64,000 bases of DNA from Pseudoramibacter fermentans (GTDB lineage: Bacteria; Bacillota; Clostridia; Eubacteriales; Eubacteriaceae), in NCBI GenBank assembly GCA_009493725.1, contig VOGB01000003.1:186001-250000 (forward strand), given 5' to 3'. The position numbers and the translations under genes were made by a program. The notes beneath the pieces are model-generated. The model was given only the letters and a program-made list of their open reading frames with translations, had not been told where the DNA came from and did no database searches. Below, in pieces: positions 27,448-36,279 of the stretch. How positions within the stretch are numbered: the stretch's first letter is position 1; each line of letters begins with the position of its first letter.

Positions 27448-29070
27448 ATGCAGTATTTTATTCCAGCTTGGTACCAGAACGGCGACTGGAAGGAAAACGA
27501 GCAGGCCTGGTACCGCGCCAGAACCGTGACGGAATTTGACGACACGGTGAAGCAGATCCAGCTGTTTTTCAGAAAGCACGTCGCGCCTTTTGAAATACTG
27601 CTGCTGGGTTTTTCTCCGAATTTCCGCCATTTTCTGCACCGACAGGGCGTTTACCACGCGCCCTATTGGTCCTGCTTTGACGCGATGCAGGGCATCACGG
27701 AAAAAGACATTGCGATGTTTTCCTTCCACGATTTGTCGTGGCCGGAGGACGTGGAATTTATCTATTCGCCCTTTGCGGTGATCGTCAAACGGGGCGACGA
27801 AAAGTACGCGCAGATTGAGTTCGCTGAGGACGGCAATATGTTCCGCGTTGACATGTTTAAACATCAGGTGCGGACGTGCAGCAATATTTACGACGACCGC
27901 GGGTTCATCTCCTGTCAGATCGTGTACCGAGGCGGGGTGCCCTACCGGGAACAGTATTTCGACGAGACGGGCGTATGGAAATTCGCGCGGTTTTTGGACG
28001 ACGGCCACGTTACCATCAACCCGGAAAGCAGCTGGTACGTCGTGAATACCGACGGCGAATTTGTCCACGTCCCTTACAAAAAGCCGCGCTACCGCAAAAT
28101 CGACGAGATGATCGCCGAGGTGATGCAGGAAAATCTGCGGCACATATCGGCGTTCGACGGCTTCTTGATCGCGATGCACCCGCTGCACGCAGGGGTGCTC
28201 GCCGAAACGATGCAGCATCATAAAACAGTGCTGTCCTTTTTCGGACGGCGGCTGGACGAATGCGGCATCGGGAAAATGGACAAAAGGCTGATCGCCGAGG
28301 CCGACGTCATCGTCGCGGACAAGCAGGCGACGGCCCATCAGATCCGCCAGCAGCTGGGGGATGACGGCCTCGCGATCCGCGTGATCACGCCCTACGACTC
28401 CCGACAGGAGTTGGGCAACAGCCTGCACCTGCAGGTGCAGAATATTCTGCTGGCGGTCGACCAGATCGCCGACGCCGATTTCGCCGAGCTGGTTGTGCGC
28501 CTCGCGGACTACGTGACCCAGCGCAATCATCGGGCCAGAATTTGTCTCTTTACGCGCTCGTCGCGCTACAACGAGCGGGGACGGCTGATGCAGAAGGCGC
28601 GCAATGCCCTCCGGGCCGCGGACAGGGATCCGGATTTGGCCAGAGAGGACGAAGGCGTGACCGAGAGCCAGATCGACATGCAGGGCCGGGCGCAGGCGGT
28701 GTTTTCCGTCGCCCAATGCGTCGACGAAATGTCGGTCAGCCGAACGCTGAGAGAGCAGCGCGTCCTCGTCGACCTTCAGGCTGTGCCCGACCAATTCCTG
28801 CAGATTTCGGCCATGAGCATCGGCCTGCCGCAGATCACCGCCCAGGAGACGGACTACATCGCGGATGGCCAGAACGGCATTGTGATTCACGATGCCAGCG
28901 AGCTGCCCGACGCGGTGGATTATTACCTGAGCAGCATCGCACACTTCAATCAGGCGCAGATCGCGTCCTACGAGCTGGGCAATCAGTTTACAACGGGTCA
29001 GCTCGTCCAATCCTGGAAGGAGGTTATTCAGAGCATTGAACATCAGAGCACTGCAGCTGGGTCCCACTGA
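27448..29070 (+). CDS. asp1: Accessory Sec system protein Asp1
   Basis: 540 residues starting MQYFIPAWYQNGDWKE, the typical Asp1 opening, with AAAAAGGAGG right before the ATG. Asp1 has a glycosyltransferase-B-like fold without catalytic function and works with Asp2 and Asp3 in a complex that moves and modifies the SRR adhesin during export (known for the family). The C-terminal part carries glycosyltransferase-like pieces (ISAMSIGLPQITAQETDYIADGQNG is represented at about residues 450-475). The last 35 bases overlap asp2, which points to translational coupling. Confidence 0.92.
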   Translation: MQYFIPAWYQNGDWKENEQAWYRARTVTEFDDTVKQIQLFFRKHVAPFEILLLGFSPNFRHFLHRQGVYHAPYWSCFDAMQGITEKDIAMFSFHDLSWPEDVEFIYSPFAVIVKRGDEKYAQIEFAEDGNMFRVDMFKHQVRTCSNIYDDRGFISCQIVYRGGVPYREQYFDETGVWKFARFLDDGHVTINPESSWYVVNTDGEFVHVPYKKPRYRKIDEMIAEVMQENLRHISAFDGFLIAMHPLHAGVLAETMQHHKTVLSFFGRRLDECGIGKMDKRLIAEADVIVADKQATAHQIRQQLGDDGLAIRVITPYDSRQELGNSLHLQVQNILLAVDQIADADFAELVVRLADYVTQRNHRARICLFTRSSRYNERGRLMQKARNALRAADRDPDLAREDEGVTESQIDMQGRAQAVFSVAQCVDEMSVSRTLREQRVLVDLQAVPDQFLQISAMSIGLPQITAQETDYIADGQNGIVIHDASELPDAVDYYLSSIAHFNQAQIASYELGNQFTTGQLVQSWKEVIQSIEHQSTAAGSH

Positions 29071-30550
29071 TTTTTCACACCAGTTCGCGATTACGCCCGA
29101 CGCCCAGTGGGCTTACGAGCCGGCGCTCAGCTTTGAAGACCCCGAGTACGATTTTGCAGTGATCGACCGCATCCTGACCGACCAGGAAGCGGTGATCCTG
29201 TCCCGAATTGTCCGGGCGCACAGCCTATTCGTCCTCGACAGTGTCCCGCTGTCGAAAAAAATGGCGTTCATGATGAAGAGTCGGTGCGGGAGCGTTGTGG
29301 CGCGTCAGGATTTAAAGAACCTGCTCGAGGTGCGGCTGCCCAATTTTTTCGGGCGCCCCTACGGGGAAAAATTTGACCCCCACACCCTGGCGGTCGCGCC
29401 GGGTTTTCAAGGGAAGGTGTGCTGGCACGGGTTCACCGAGGCTGTGCTCACAGGCTTTTTCGGCGACCAGATGCGGCAGGCCGCCTTTTGGCGCGGCAAC
29501 ATCCCGGTGGAAGCGGGACAGGCGATCGATTTCTGGCTGGAATACGAAAAGGACGACAGCGTGACCATCGAGCTGCAGATTGTGCAGTTTGTCACCGGCA
29601 GCGTCTCCGCCGTTCAGAAGATATGGACCTTCGACGAGAAGGCGATGCGCCGCCCGGTGACGATCGACAATCCCAACCAGGACGGCCCGGTGTTCGTTTC
29701 CCTCAACGCCAAGGGCAGGGGCAAACTGCGCATTGTCGCGCTGCACGACCGGTATTCACGGCGCGGCGAAGGGGCCTTTCTGCCGAAAAGCGAGCGCGTG
29801 GTTACCAGCAGCCGGGAGGAAATTTTTGCCTATTTGGATCCCGGCGATTTAAAGCCGCCGCTGTGCGTGTACTTTTCGGGGTACAAAACGATGGAAGGCT
29901 TTGAAGGCTACCGGATGATGCGCAGAATGGGTGTCCCCTTTCTGCTGATCAGCGAGTCGCGGCTGGAGGGCGGTGCCTTTTATCTGGGCACCGACGAGTA
30001 CGAACACAAGTTGCGGTTCGTCATCGAGGCGGCGATGCGCAGGCTGGGCTTCAATCGGGATCAGGTCATTTTTTCCGGCCTTTCGATGGGCACCTTCGGC
30101 GCCCTGTATTACGGGACGACGATCCGGCCGGCCTACATCATCGTCGGCAAGCCCCTGGTCAGCCTCGGCAACATGGCCGTGGCGGAGCGGCTGGACCGGC
30201 CGGGCGGCTTTCCGACGTCTTTAGACGTGCTGTGGAAGCAGTACGGCAGTCTGGACGCCAACGCGGTCGACCGGATGAACCGGCGCTTCTGGACGAAATT
30301 TGACCGGACCGACTGGTCGGGCAGAACGTTTTGCGCCGCCTACATGATCGAGGACGACTACGACGCGGACGCCTACGCCCAGCTGATCTCCCACGTCAGG
30401 GGGCGGGGCGCCAAGGTGATCGGCAAAGGGCTGCACGGGCGTCACAACGACGACACTTCGGGCGTCGTCAATTGGTTCCTCCGGCAGTACAGACGGGTGC
30501 TCCAGGACGGATTTGGCAGAAAGCAGGACGACAATGGCGAAACAAAATAA
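29036..30550 (+). CDS. asp2: Accessory Sec system protein Asp2, acetyltransferase/hydrolase-like
   Basis: 504 residues from a TTG start inside the end of asp1, with GGAAGGAGG (29015-29023) upstream. The C-terminal half is an alpha/beta-hydrolase fold with a nucleophile elbow GLSMG (about residue 348) and a late His (GLHGRHNDD). In streptococci Asp2 O-acetylates GlcNAc on the adhesin and is also needed for transport; conservation of the Ser elbow suggests the enzyme role is kept here. The N-terminal half (about 1-270) is a beta-rich region with a carbohydrate-binding look. Overlaps asp3 by 17 bases. Confidence 0.92.
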   Translation: MNIRALQLGPTDFSHQFAITPDAQWAYEPALSFEDPEYDFAVIDRILTDQEAVILSRIVRAHSLFVLDSVPLSKKMAFMMKSRCGSVVARQDLKNLLEVRLPNFFGRPYGEKFDPHTLAVAPGFQGKVCWHGFTEAVLTGFFGDQMRQAAFWRGNIPVEAGQAIDFWLEYEKDDSVTIELQIVQFVTGSVSAVQKIWTFDEKAMRRPVTIDNPNQDGPVFVSLNAKGRGKLRIVALHDRYSRRGEGAFLPKSERVVTSSREEIFAYLDPGDLKPPLCVYFSGYKTMEGFEGYRMMRRMGVPFLLISESRLEGGAFYLGTDEYEHKLRFVIEAAMRRLGFNRDQVIFSGLSMGTFGALYYGTTIRPAYIIVGKPLVSLGNMAVAERLDRPGGFPTSLDVLWKQYGSLDANAVDRMNRRFWTKFDRTDWSGRTFCAAYMIEDDYDADAYAQLISHVRGRGAKVIGKGLHGRHNDDTSGVVNWFLRQYRRVLQDGFGRKQDDNGETK

Positions 30551-30977
30551 GCAGTGGACCGTGTACTGGAATGAATACACCGCGGACACCTATCTGTACG
30601 GCACCGAGATTGAATTTATTGCCCCGGACGACGTGGCCTTTCAAAACGCGCTGATGCCGCCGGGCACCGTCATCAAAACCTGGTACTCGATGGTCAATTT
30701 TCAGGCGGGCCGCGTGGAGCCGACCCTGCCGATTATCGACGGCGAGGGCCGCTATCACGTGTCGACAGCGTTCGACTGCGACGTCCCCGGCGGCATTTTC
30801 CTGCGGCTGGTATTTTTAGGGAAAAACGGAGATGAAGCCGGCAGTCTGGTCGTCGATCAGCCGGAGATGAATTTCAGGTGTCCGCTGAAAACCTACAGTT
30901 ACGAGGCCCAGCTGATATGCGCTGGGGCTCACGCGTTTCATTTTCATTCCTTTACGATTTCAGAAAGAACGGAATAA
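30534..30977 (+). CDS. asp3: Accessory Sec system protein Asp3
   Basis: 147 residues from the ATG at 30534 (AGCAGGA upstream); a TTG at 30513 would add seven residues. The protein is a compact beta-sandwich-like domain (TDT-free start MAKQNKQWTVYWNEYTADTY, WYSMVNFQAGRVEPTLP, FLRLVFLGKNG), matching Asp3, which bridges Asp1 and Asp2 and contacts the adhesin. It overlaps asp2 and ends two bases before the SecA2 start, so the operon is tightly coupled. Confidence 0.88.
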   Translation: MAKQNKQWTVYWNEYTADTYLYGTEIEFIAPDDVAFQNALMPPGTVIKTWYSMVNFQAGRVEPTLPIIDGEGRYHVSTAFDCDVPGGIFLRLVFLGKNGDEAGSLVVDQPEMNFRCPLKTYSYEAQLICAGAHAFHFHSFTISERTE

Positions 30978-30979
30978 AC

Positions 30980-33313
30980 ATGTCAGACAGACGGTTGAAC
31001 AATCTAGTCAAAAAAGTGAAGGCCTACGCCAAACGGATGCGCGGCTTGACAGACGAACAGCTTCAGGCGGAGACGCCGAAGCTGAAGGCCCAGCTGAAAA
31101 ACGGGAAAACTTTGGCCCAGATTCTGCCGGAGGCCTTCGCGGCGATCTGCGAGGCCGACCGGCGGGTCCTCGGCAAATTCCCCTACGACGTGCAGATTTT
31201 CGGCGCCGTCGCGATGGAACAGGGCTATCTCGCCGAGATGAACACCGGCGAGGGCAAGACGCTGACGGCGACGCTGCCGCTGTACCTGAACGCGTTGACC
31301 GGCAAGAGCACGATCCTCGTAACCGCGAACGAATACCTGGCCTACCGTGACGCTGACGAAATGCGCCCGGTTTTTAAGTTCATGGGGCTGGAAGAACGCG
31401 CCGGCGTGTCCCAGCGGCCGGGGGAATTTCTGACCAACGACCAGAAGCGGGCCAACTACAACGCCGACATTTTGTACACCACCCACAGCGCCCTGGCCTT
31501 CGACTACCTGTTGAACAACCTGGTGATGCGGGCGGAGGATCGGTTCCTCCGCGATTTTTATTTCATCATCATCGACGAGGCCGATTCTGTGCTTTTGGAC
31601 GGGGCGCAGATGCCGCTGGTCATCTCCGGCTCGCCCCGGGTCCAGTCCAATTTGTACCAGATGGCGGACTTTTTCGTGTCCACCCTTCAGGAAGACCGGG
31701 ACTACGAAACCGAGGACAAGGGCGTCTGGCTGACGGACCGAGGTGTTCAGTACGCGGAACGCTTTTTCGGGGTGCAGTCCTTTTACGACCACGACAATTT
31801 CGAGCTCAACCGCCACGTCACGCTGGCGCTGCGGGCCCACGTCCTGTTCGAGCGGCAGAACGACTACATGGTCTCCGACCAGGACGAAATCGTCCTGCTG
31901 GACAACAGCACCGGGCGGAGCCTGCCGGGCATGAAGCTCAGAGGCGGCGAACACCAGGCGCTGGAGCAGAAAGAACACGTCAAGCTCTCTCAGGAACAGC
32001 GCTCCGTCGCGTCGATCACCTACCAGAATCTCTTTCTGATGTTTCCGAAAATGTGCGGCATGAGCGGAACTATTTCCGACGCGAAAAGGGAACTGCGGAG
32101 CGTCTACCACAAAAAGGTAGTGATCGTGCCGCCCCACAGAAAGCTGCAGCGCATCGACCGGAAGGACCGGTATTTCGTCACGGCCGAGGAACAGTACCAG
32201 GCGGCGCTGGAGGAAACCCTGCGTCGGCACCAAACCGGACAGCCGGTGCTCATCGTTACGGCCACGATTCAGGATACGCAGATTTTTTCTCGGATGCTGG
32301 TGAACGAGAGCGTCCCCCACAGCGTGCTCAACGCCGACAACGCTTACTGGGAAGCGGAAATCATCGCGGCCGCGGGCATGCGGGACGCGGTGACGGTGTC
32401 GACGGGCATGGCCGGCCGCGGTACCGACATCAAGCTGCAGGACGGCGTGCAGGAGCTGGGCGGACTGGCGGTCATCGGCGTCGGCCGGATGGAAAACGTC
32501 AGGCTGGAGCGCCAAGCCAGAGGCCGGGCCGGCCGGCAGGGCGACCGCGGTTCGTCCCAGTTTTTCGTTTCGCTGGAGGACGAAATCGTCTCGACGATGA
32601 ACGGCGAAAAGACCGAGGATTACCTGGAAGGCAACCGCCGGATTTCCAAGGGAAAACTCAAGCGCCTGATCGACGGCGCCCAGAAGACGATGGAAGAACA
32701 GGGGATCTCCTCGAGGGAACAGTCGGTGCGCTACGACGAAATTCTGCGACGGCAGCGTGAAATTTTGTACGGCGCCCGAGACCGTCTGCTCGACAAGGCC
32801 GAGATCGGAAGAGAAACGATGCAGGCCATCGTGCGGGACAACCTTGAGCATTTCGTGGGCACCCATCCGAATCTGACCGAACGGGAGCTGAGCCGGTACG
32901 TCCTCGACAACCTGACCTACGAACTGAATCCGGAAGCCATTGAGATCAAAGGCCACCGCAAAAGAGATCAGCAGCGCCTGCTGAAGCGCATGGAGGGCTA
33001 CGCCGCCCGGCTTTACGATCAGAAGACCGCCTGCTTTGCCAGCGAGGACCAGCTGCAGGAGTACACGAGACAGTGTATGCTGAACGCATTGGACGACGGC
33101 TGGGTCGAAGAGGTGGACTACCTCCAGCAGCTGCAGTATGCGATCACGTCCCGGGGCACCGCACAGCGCAACCCGATTTTCGAGTACAGCCGCGAGGCCT
33201 ACCAATCCTTTGAAGAAATGAAGGTGACGATGAAGCAGAACATCGCCAGAAATTTTTTCCTGGGCGATCCCCAAATTGGGGATGACGGCCAAATGAAGAT
33301 TGTATTCCCATAA
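30980..33313 (+). CDS. secA2: Accessory Sec ATPase SecA2
   Basis: 777 residues; the ATG at 30980 (MSDRRLNNLVKKVKAYAKRM) is used because the in-frame longer version overlaps asp3 heavily and lacks SecA similarity there. Walker A MNTGEGKTLTA, Walker B IIIDEADSVLLD, MCGMSGT and GMAGRGTDI / QARGRAGRQGD mark the two-lobed SecA motor. The C-terminal Cys-rich zinc tail of housekeeping SecA is absent, as usual for SecA2. It drives ATP-dependent export of the serine-rich adhesin through SecY2. Eleven bases separate it from gtfA. Confidence 0.94.
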   Translation: MSDRRLNNLVKKVKAYAKRMRGLTDEQLQAETPKLKAQLKNGKTLAQILPEAFAAICEADRRVLGKFPYDVQIFGAVAMEQGYLAEMNTGEGKTLTATLPLYLNALTGKSTILVTANEYLAYRDADEMRPVFKFMGLEERAGVSQRPGEFLTNDQKRANYNADILYTTHSALAFDYLLNNLVMRAEDRFLRDFYFIIIDEADSVLLDGAQMPLVISGSPRVQSNLYQMADFFVSTLQEDRDYETEDKGVWLTDRGVQYAERFFGVQSFYDHDNFELNRHVTLALRAHVLFERQNDYMVSDQDEIVLLDNSTGRSLPGMKLRGGEHQALEQKEHVKLSQEQRSVASITYQNLFLMFPKMCGMSGTISDAKRELRSVYHKKVVIVPPHRKLQRIDRKDRYFVTAEEQYQAALEETLRRHQTGQPVLIVTATIQDTQIFSRMLVNESVPHSVLNADNAYWEAEIIAAAGMRDAVTVSTGMAGRGTDIKLQDGVQELGGLAVIGVGRMENVRLERQARGRAGRQGDRGSSQFFVSLEDEIVSTMNGEKTEDYLEGNRRISKGKLKRLIDGAQKTMEEQGISSREQSVRYDEILRRQREILYGARDRLLDKAEIGRETMQAIVRDNLEHFVGTHPNLTERELSRYVLDNLTYELNPEAIEIKGHRKRDQQRLLKRMEGYAARLYDQKTACFASEDQLQEYTRQCMLNALDDGWVEEVDYLQQLQYAITSRGTAQRNPIFEYSREAYQSFEEMKVTMKQNIARNFFLGDPQIGDDGQMKIVFP

Positions 33314-33324
33314 GGAGCATTGCG

Positions 33325-34821
33325 ATGATTTACAATTTTAATCTCGGCATTGGCTGGGCCTCCAGCGGAGTCGAGTACGCCCAGCTTTACCGCGCGCGGA
33401 TGTTCCGCGGCATCGGCGAGCCGGCTCGGTTCGTCTTTACCGACATGTTCCCCCAGGAAAACATCGCGCACTACACCCGCAACATCGGCTTTGAGGACGA
33501 AGAAGTCATCTGGCTGTACACCTTCTTCACCGATTTTAAAATCGCGCCGGTCACCTACACCCTGGCGGATTTTCTGGCGACTCTCGCCGACAGGGATTAC
33601 AGCGTCAGCCGCAGCGGCCGCATCGGGCGGATCGTCTTTACCCAAAAGGACAATTTCTGCACGCTCTATTACACGAGCGCGGACAGCGACCGCCTGCACC
33701 GCGTGGAATACGTGTCTGACGGCTGCTTGATCCGAAAGGACTACTTCACCTACGGACGGCTCTATTCGGAATATTACGCGCCCCTCGACGGCAAGGCCCA
33801 TTTGTACCTCCGCCGTTTTTTCAACACCGACGGGTCGGTGGCCTACGAGGAAATGATCGATGATGACGACGTGATGTACCGTTTCCCCGACCAGCTCTTT
33901 TATTCGAAGGAGGCGCTGGTGGGCTACATGGTCCGCTGTCTGCATCTGAAGGCCGACGACACGGTGATTGTCGACCGGACTACCGGGATTGGGCAGGCCA
34001 TTTTGCAAAACTGCGGTCCGGCCCAAACGGGCATCGTCGTCCACGCGGATCATTACAGCGCCGGCAGCACCAACGCCGACAATGTGCTTTGGAACAATTA
34101 TTACGAGTACGCCTTTGACATGGCCCGGCACATCAGCTTTTTCGTTACGTCCACCGACGCCCAGCGGAATAAGATGGCGGTGCAGTTCGCTCAATACGTC
34201 GGCCAGGTGCCGAAAATCGTGACGATTCCGGTGGGCAGTTTAGAAAAGCTCAGAGAACCGGACCCCCAAAAGGGCCGCAGGCCCTATGCGATCGTCACCG
34301 CGTCCCGACTGGCCACGGAAAAGCACATCGATTGGATTATTGAGGCCTGCGTTGCGGCTAAAAAGGACGTACCGGAGCTGACCCTGGACATTTACGGCGC
34401 CGGGGGCGAGTACAACGCACTGAGCCAACTCATCGAGGAAAAGGAGGCTGGGGCGTACATCCGGCTGATGGGCCAGCACGATATGACGGACCTGTACCAA
34501 AATTACGAACTCTATCTGTCGGGCTCGACGAGTGAGGGCTTCGGCCTCAGCCTGATGGAGGCGGTCGGTGCCGGCCTGCCGATGATCGGCTTCGACGTCC
34601 CCTACGGGAATCCGACCTTCATCGACGACGGCCGCAACGGCTATTTGATTCCGGTCGACGTCCACACGACGATTCAAGATCACATCGAAGGGCTTCGGGA
34701 CCGGGTGGTCCACTTCTTTAAAACGGCAGACCGTCAAGCCTTTCAGAGACGGTCCTACGCCATCGCAGAGGCGTATTTAACAGAAAAGGTAATGCAGAGA
34801 TGGAAAGACGTGATCAGGTAG
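33325..34821 (+). CDS. gtfA: Adhesin O-GlcNAc transferase GtfA
   Basis: 498 residues opening MIYNFNLGIGWASSGVEYAQ, the typical start of GtfA/Gtf1 of SRR loci, with AAGGAG upstream. A GT-B glycosyltransferase of family GT4: the C-terminal nucleotide-sugar domain has TASRLATEKHIDWIIEA and the EX7E motif EGFGLSLME (about residues 405-413). With GtfB it adds GlcNAc to Ser/Thr of the adhesin in the cytosol (known for the family). It overlaps gtfB by 22 bases. No further glycosyltransferase genes follow, so the glycan made here may be short unless other loci help. Confidence 0.93.
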   Translation: MIYNFNLGIGWASSGVEYAQLYRARMFRGIGEPARFVFTDMFPQENIAHYTRNIGFEDEEVIWLYTFFTDFKIAPVTYTLADFLATLADRDYSVSRSGRIGRIVFTQKDNFCTLYYTSADSDRLHRVEYVSDGCLIRKDYFTYGRLYSEYYAPLDGKAHLYLRRFFNTDGSVAYEEMIDDDDVMYRFPDQLFYSKEALVGYMVRCLHLKADDTVIVDRTTGIGQAILQNCGPAQTGIVVHADHYSAGSTNADNVLWNNYYEYAFDMARHISFFVTSTDAQRNKMAVQFAQYVGQVPKIVTIPVGSLEKLREPDPQKGRRPYAIVTASRLATEKHIDWIIEACVAAKKDVPELTLDIYGAGGEYNALSQLIEEKEAGAYIRLMGQHDMTDLYQNYELYLSGSTSEGFGLSLMEAVGAGLPMIGFDVPYGNPTFIDDGRNGYLIPVDVHTTIQDHIEGLRDRVVHFFKTADRQAFQRRSYAIAEAYLTEKVMQRWKDVIR

Positions 34822-36236
34822 GCAATCGAATAGCAGATGGGGTTCTGCTCCTCGACCGGTACGACGAATCGGCGGACATGCTGAAGCAGTCCTTTCGATT
34901 GGCGGGCTTTGGCGGGCCGGTCGTCGTCCTGGCTGACGAGGGCTTTCTGCCGGCGGACGTGCTGTCGCTGTTCCGCTGGTTCTGCACCGACGTGCCCGGC
35001 GCGGCGGATCCGACGCCTGCGGACAATCGGGCCTACCGCTTGACCCACGCGGGCTGGCGCCCGGGAAAGCCCCGGTATTTCAACCAGATCGAGCTGCCGG
35101 ATTATTGGGAAATCAGCGGCAATAACGGCGGCGGTGAGGTCCACGACCTGAACCACCTGCGGGGCCGGATTTTTTACGGCGGGGAAGCCGGTCATCGGCT
35201 GGTCAGCGAGGTGGACTGGCTCAACGAGCAGGGCGTCGTCCGCTGTACTGACCATTACGACCGCTTTGGCGCGCTGTACGCGCGGACGGTGTTTAACCGG
35301 AAGGGCGAGCGCTTCTGCCGGTCCTGGTTCGACGGAGCGGGCCGGGAGCGCGTCGTGGAAAACGACGTGACCCACGACATTTTGGTCAACCGGCGCGGCA
35401 GAACTGAACACTACCGCAATCGGACGGCTCTCGCGGTCGCGATGCTTCGGGAGCTCGGCGCGGAGGGACAGCGCATTTTCTACAATTCGCTGTCGACGCC
35501 GCTGTTTGTCAGCGAGCAGCTTCAAAAACCAGCGGGCGGCAACGTGCTGTTCTGGCAGGAAGAGCCGCGGGATGACATCCCGGGGAATATGCAGATGATC
35601 TTCGACGGCGCGTCCAACACGGCGGCCGTCTGCGTGCAGAATCGGAAGAGCTTAGAAAAGTTGACGGCCCTGGGGGCGCCGGAAGCTGTGGTGCGGCCCT
35701 TTGGCTTCGTCTATCCCTTTGAGCGGATGAACCGCCGTCGGCGCGACGTACTGATTTGCACGAATTCCGATCAGATCGAACAATTGGAGACGTTTCTGAC
35801 CCATTTGCCGCAAATGACTTTCCACATCGCGGCCGTGACGGAAATGTCCAGCCGTCTCTTGGCCTATGGTCGGCACGCCAACGTCAGACTTTACCCGATC
35901 GTTAGAAAAGAAGTCGTTGACGAATTGTTCGAAAAATGTGATTATTATTTTGACGTCAACCACGGCGGTGAAATCCTATCGTCTGTGAAGCGGGCCTTTT
36001 TAAACAATCAGCTGATTCTTGGCCTTGAGGGAACCCTTCACCGCCGCCGGTACACGTCAAAGATGAACTGCTTTTCGGATGCGCTGCCCCTATGCCGGTT
36101 GGCCGAGCGGCTCGCAGCCGACACAGCGCTTTTTGAACAACATCTGAACGCACAGCGGGAGGCTGCGATGAGCGAATCTGCCGGGGTTTACCGGCAGTTG
36201 TTTTCCGGCGGAAGACGTTTGGATGATACAATTTAA
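34800..36236 (+). CDS. gtfB: GtfB, glycosyltransferase-stabilising chaperone
   Basis: 478 residues (MERRDQVGNRIADGVLLLDR). Similar GT-B architecture to GtfA but without the EX7E catalytic pair, fitting GtfB, which binds the adhesin and activates GtfA. It starts inside gtfA, so equal production is likely. It is the last gene of the aSec operon; asp4, asp5 and additional glycosyltransferases found in some streptococci are not here. The c-di-GMP gene that follows begins 43 bases later, leaving room for only a short spacer and no clear terminator. Confidence 0.9.
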   Translation: MERRDQVGNRIADGVLLLDRYDESADMLKQSFRLAGFGGPVVVLADEGFLPADVLSLFRWFCTDVPGAADPTPADNRAYRLTHAGWRPGKPRYFNQIELPDYWEISGNNGGGEVHDLNHLRGRIFYGGEAGHRLVSEVDWLNEQGVVRCTDHYDRFGALYARTVFNRKGERFCRSWFDGAGRERVVENDVTHDILVNRRGRTEHYRNRTALAVAMLRELGAEGQRIFYNSLSTPLFVSEQLQKPAGGNVLFWQEEPRDDIPGNMQMIFDGASNTAAVCVQNRKSLEKLTALGAPEAVVRPFGFVYPFERMNRRRRDVLICTNSDQIEQLETFLTHLPQMTFHIAAVTEMSSRLLAYGRHANVRLYPIVRKEVVDELFEKCDYYFDVNHGGEILSSVKRAFLNNQLILGLEGTLHRRRYTSKMNCFSDALPLCRLAERLAADTALFEQHLNAQREAAMSESAGVYRQLFSGGRRLDDTI

Positions 36237-36279
36237 TTGACGAAGTCAATGATCAACAATTAATGGATGGAGAGAGTCA

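Noticed and set aside
30878..30979. Longer secA2 start inside asp3
   Set aside because: The added residues are an out-of-frame copy of asp3 and unlike any SecA; ATG 30980 gives the normal N-terminus.
31004..33292. A 762-codon minus-strand frame opposite secA2
   Set aside because: Typical GC-rich shadow; secA2 carries all motifs and sits in a coupled operon.
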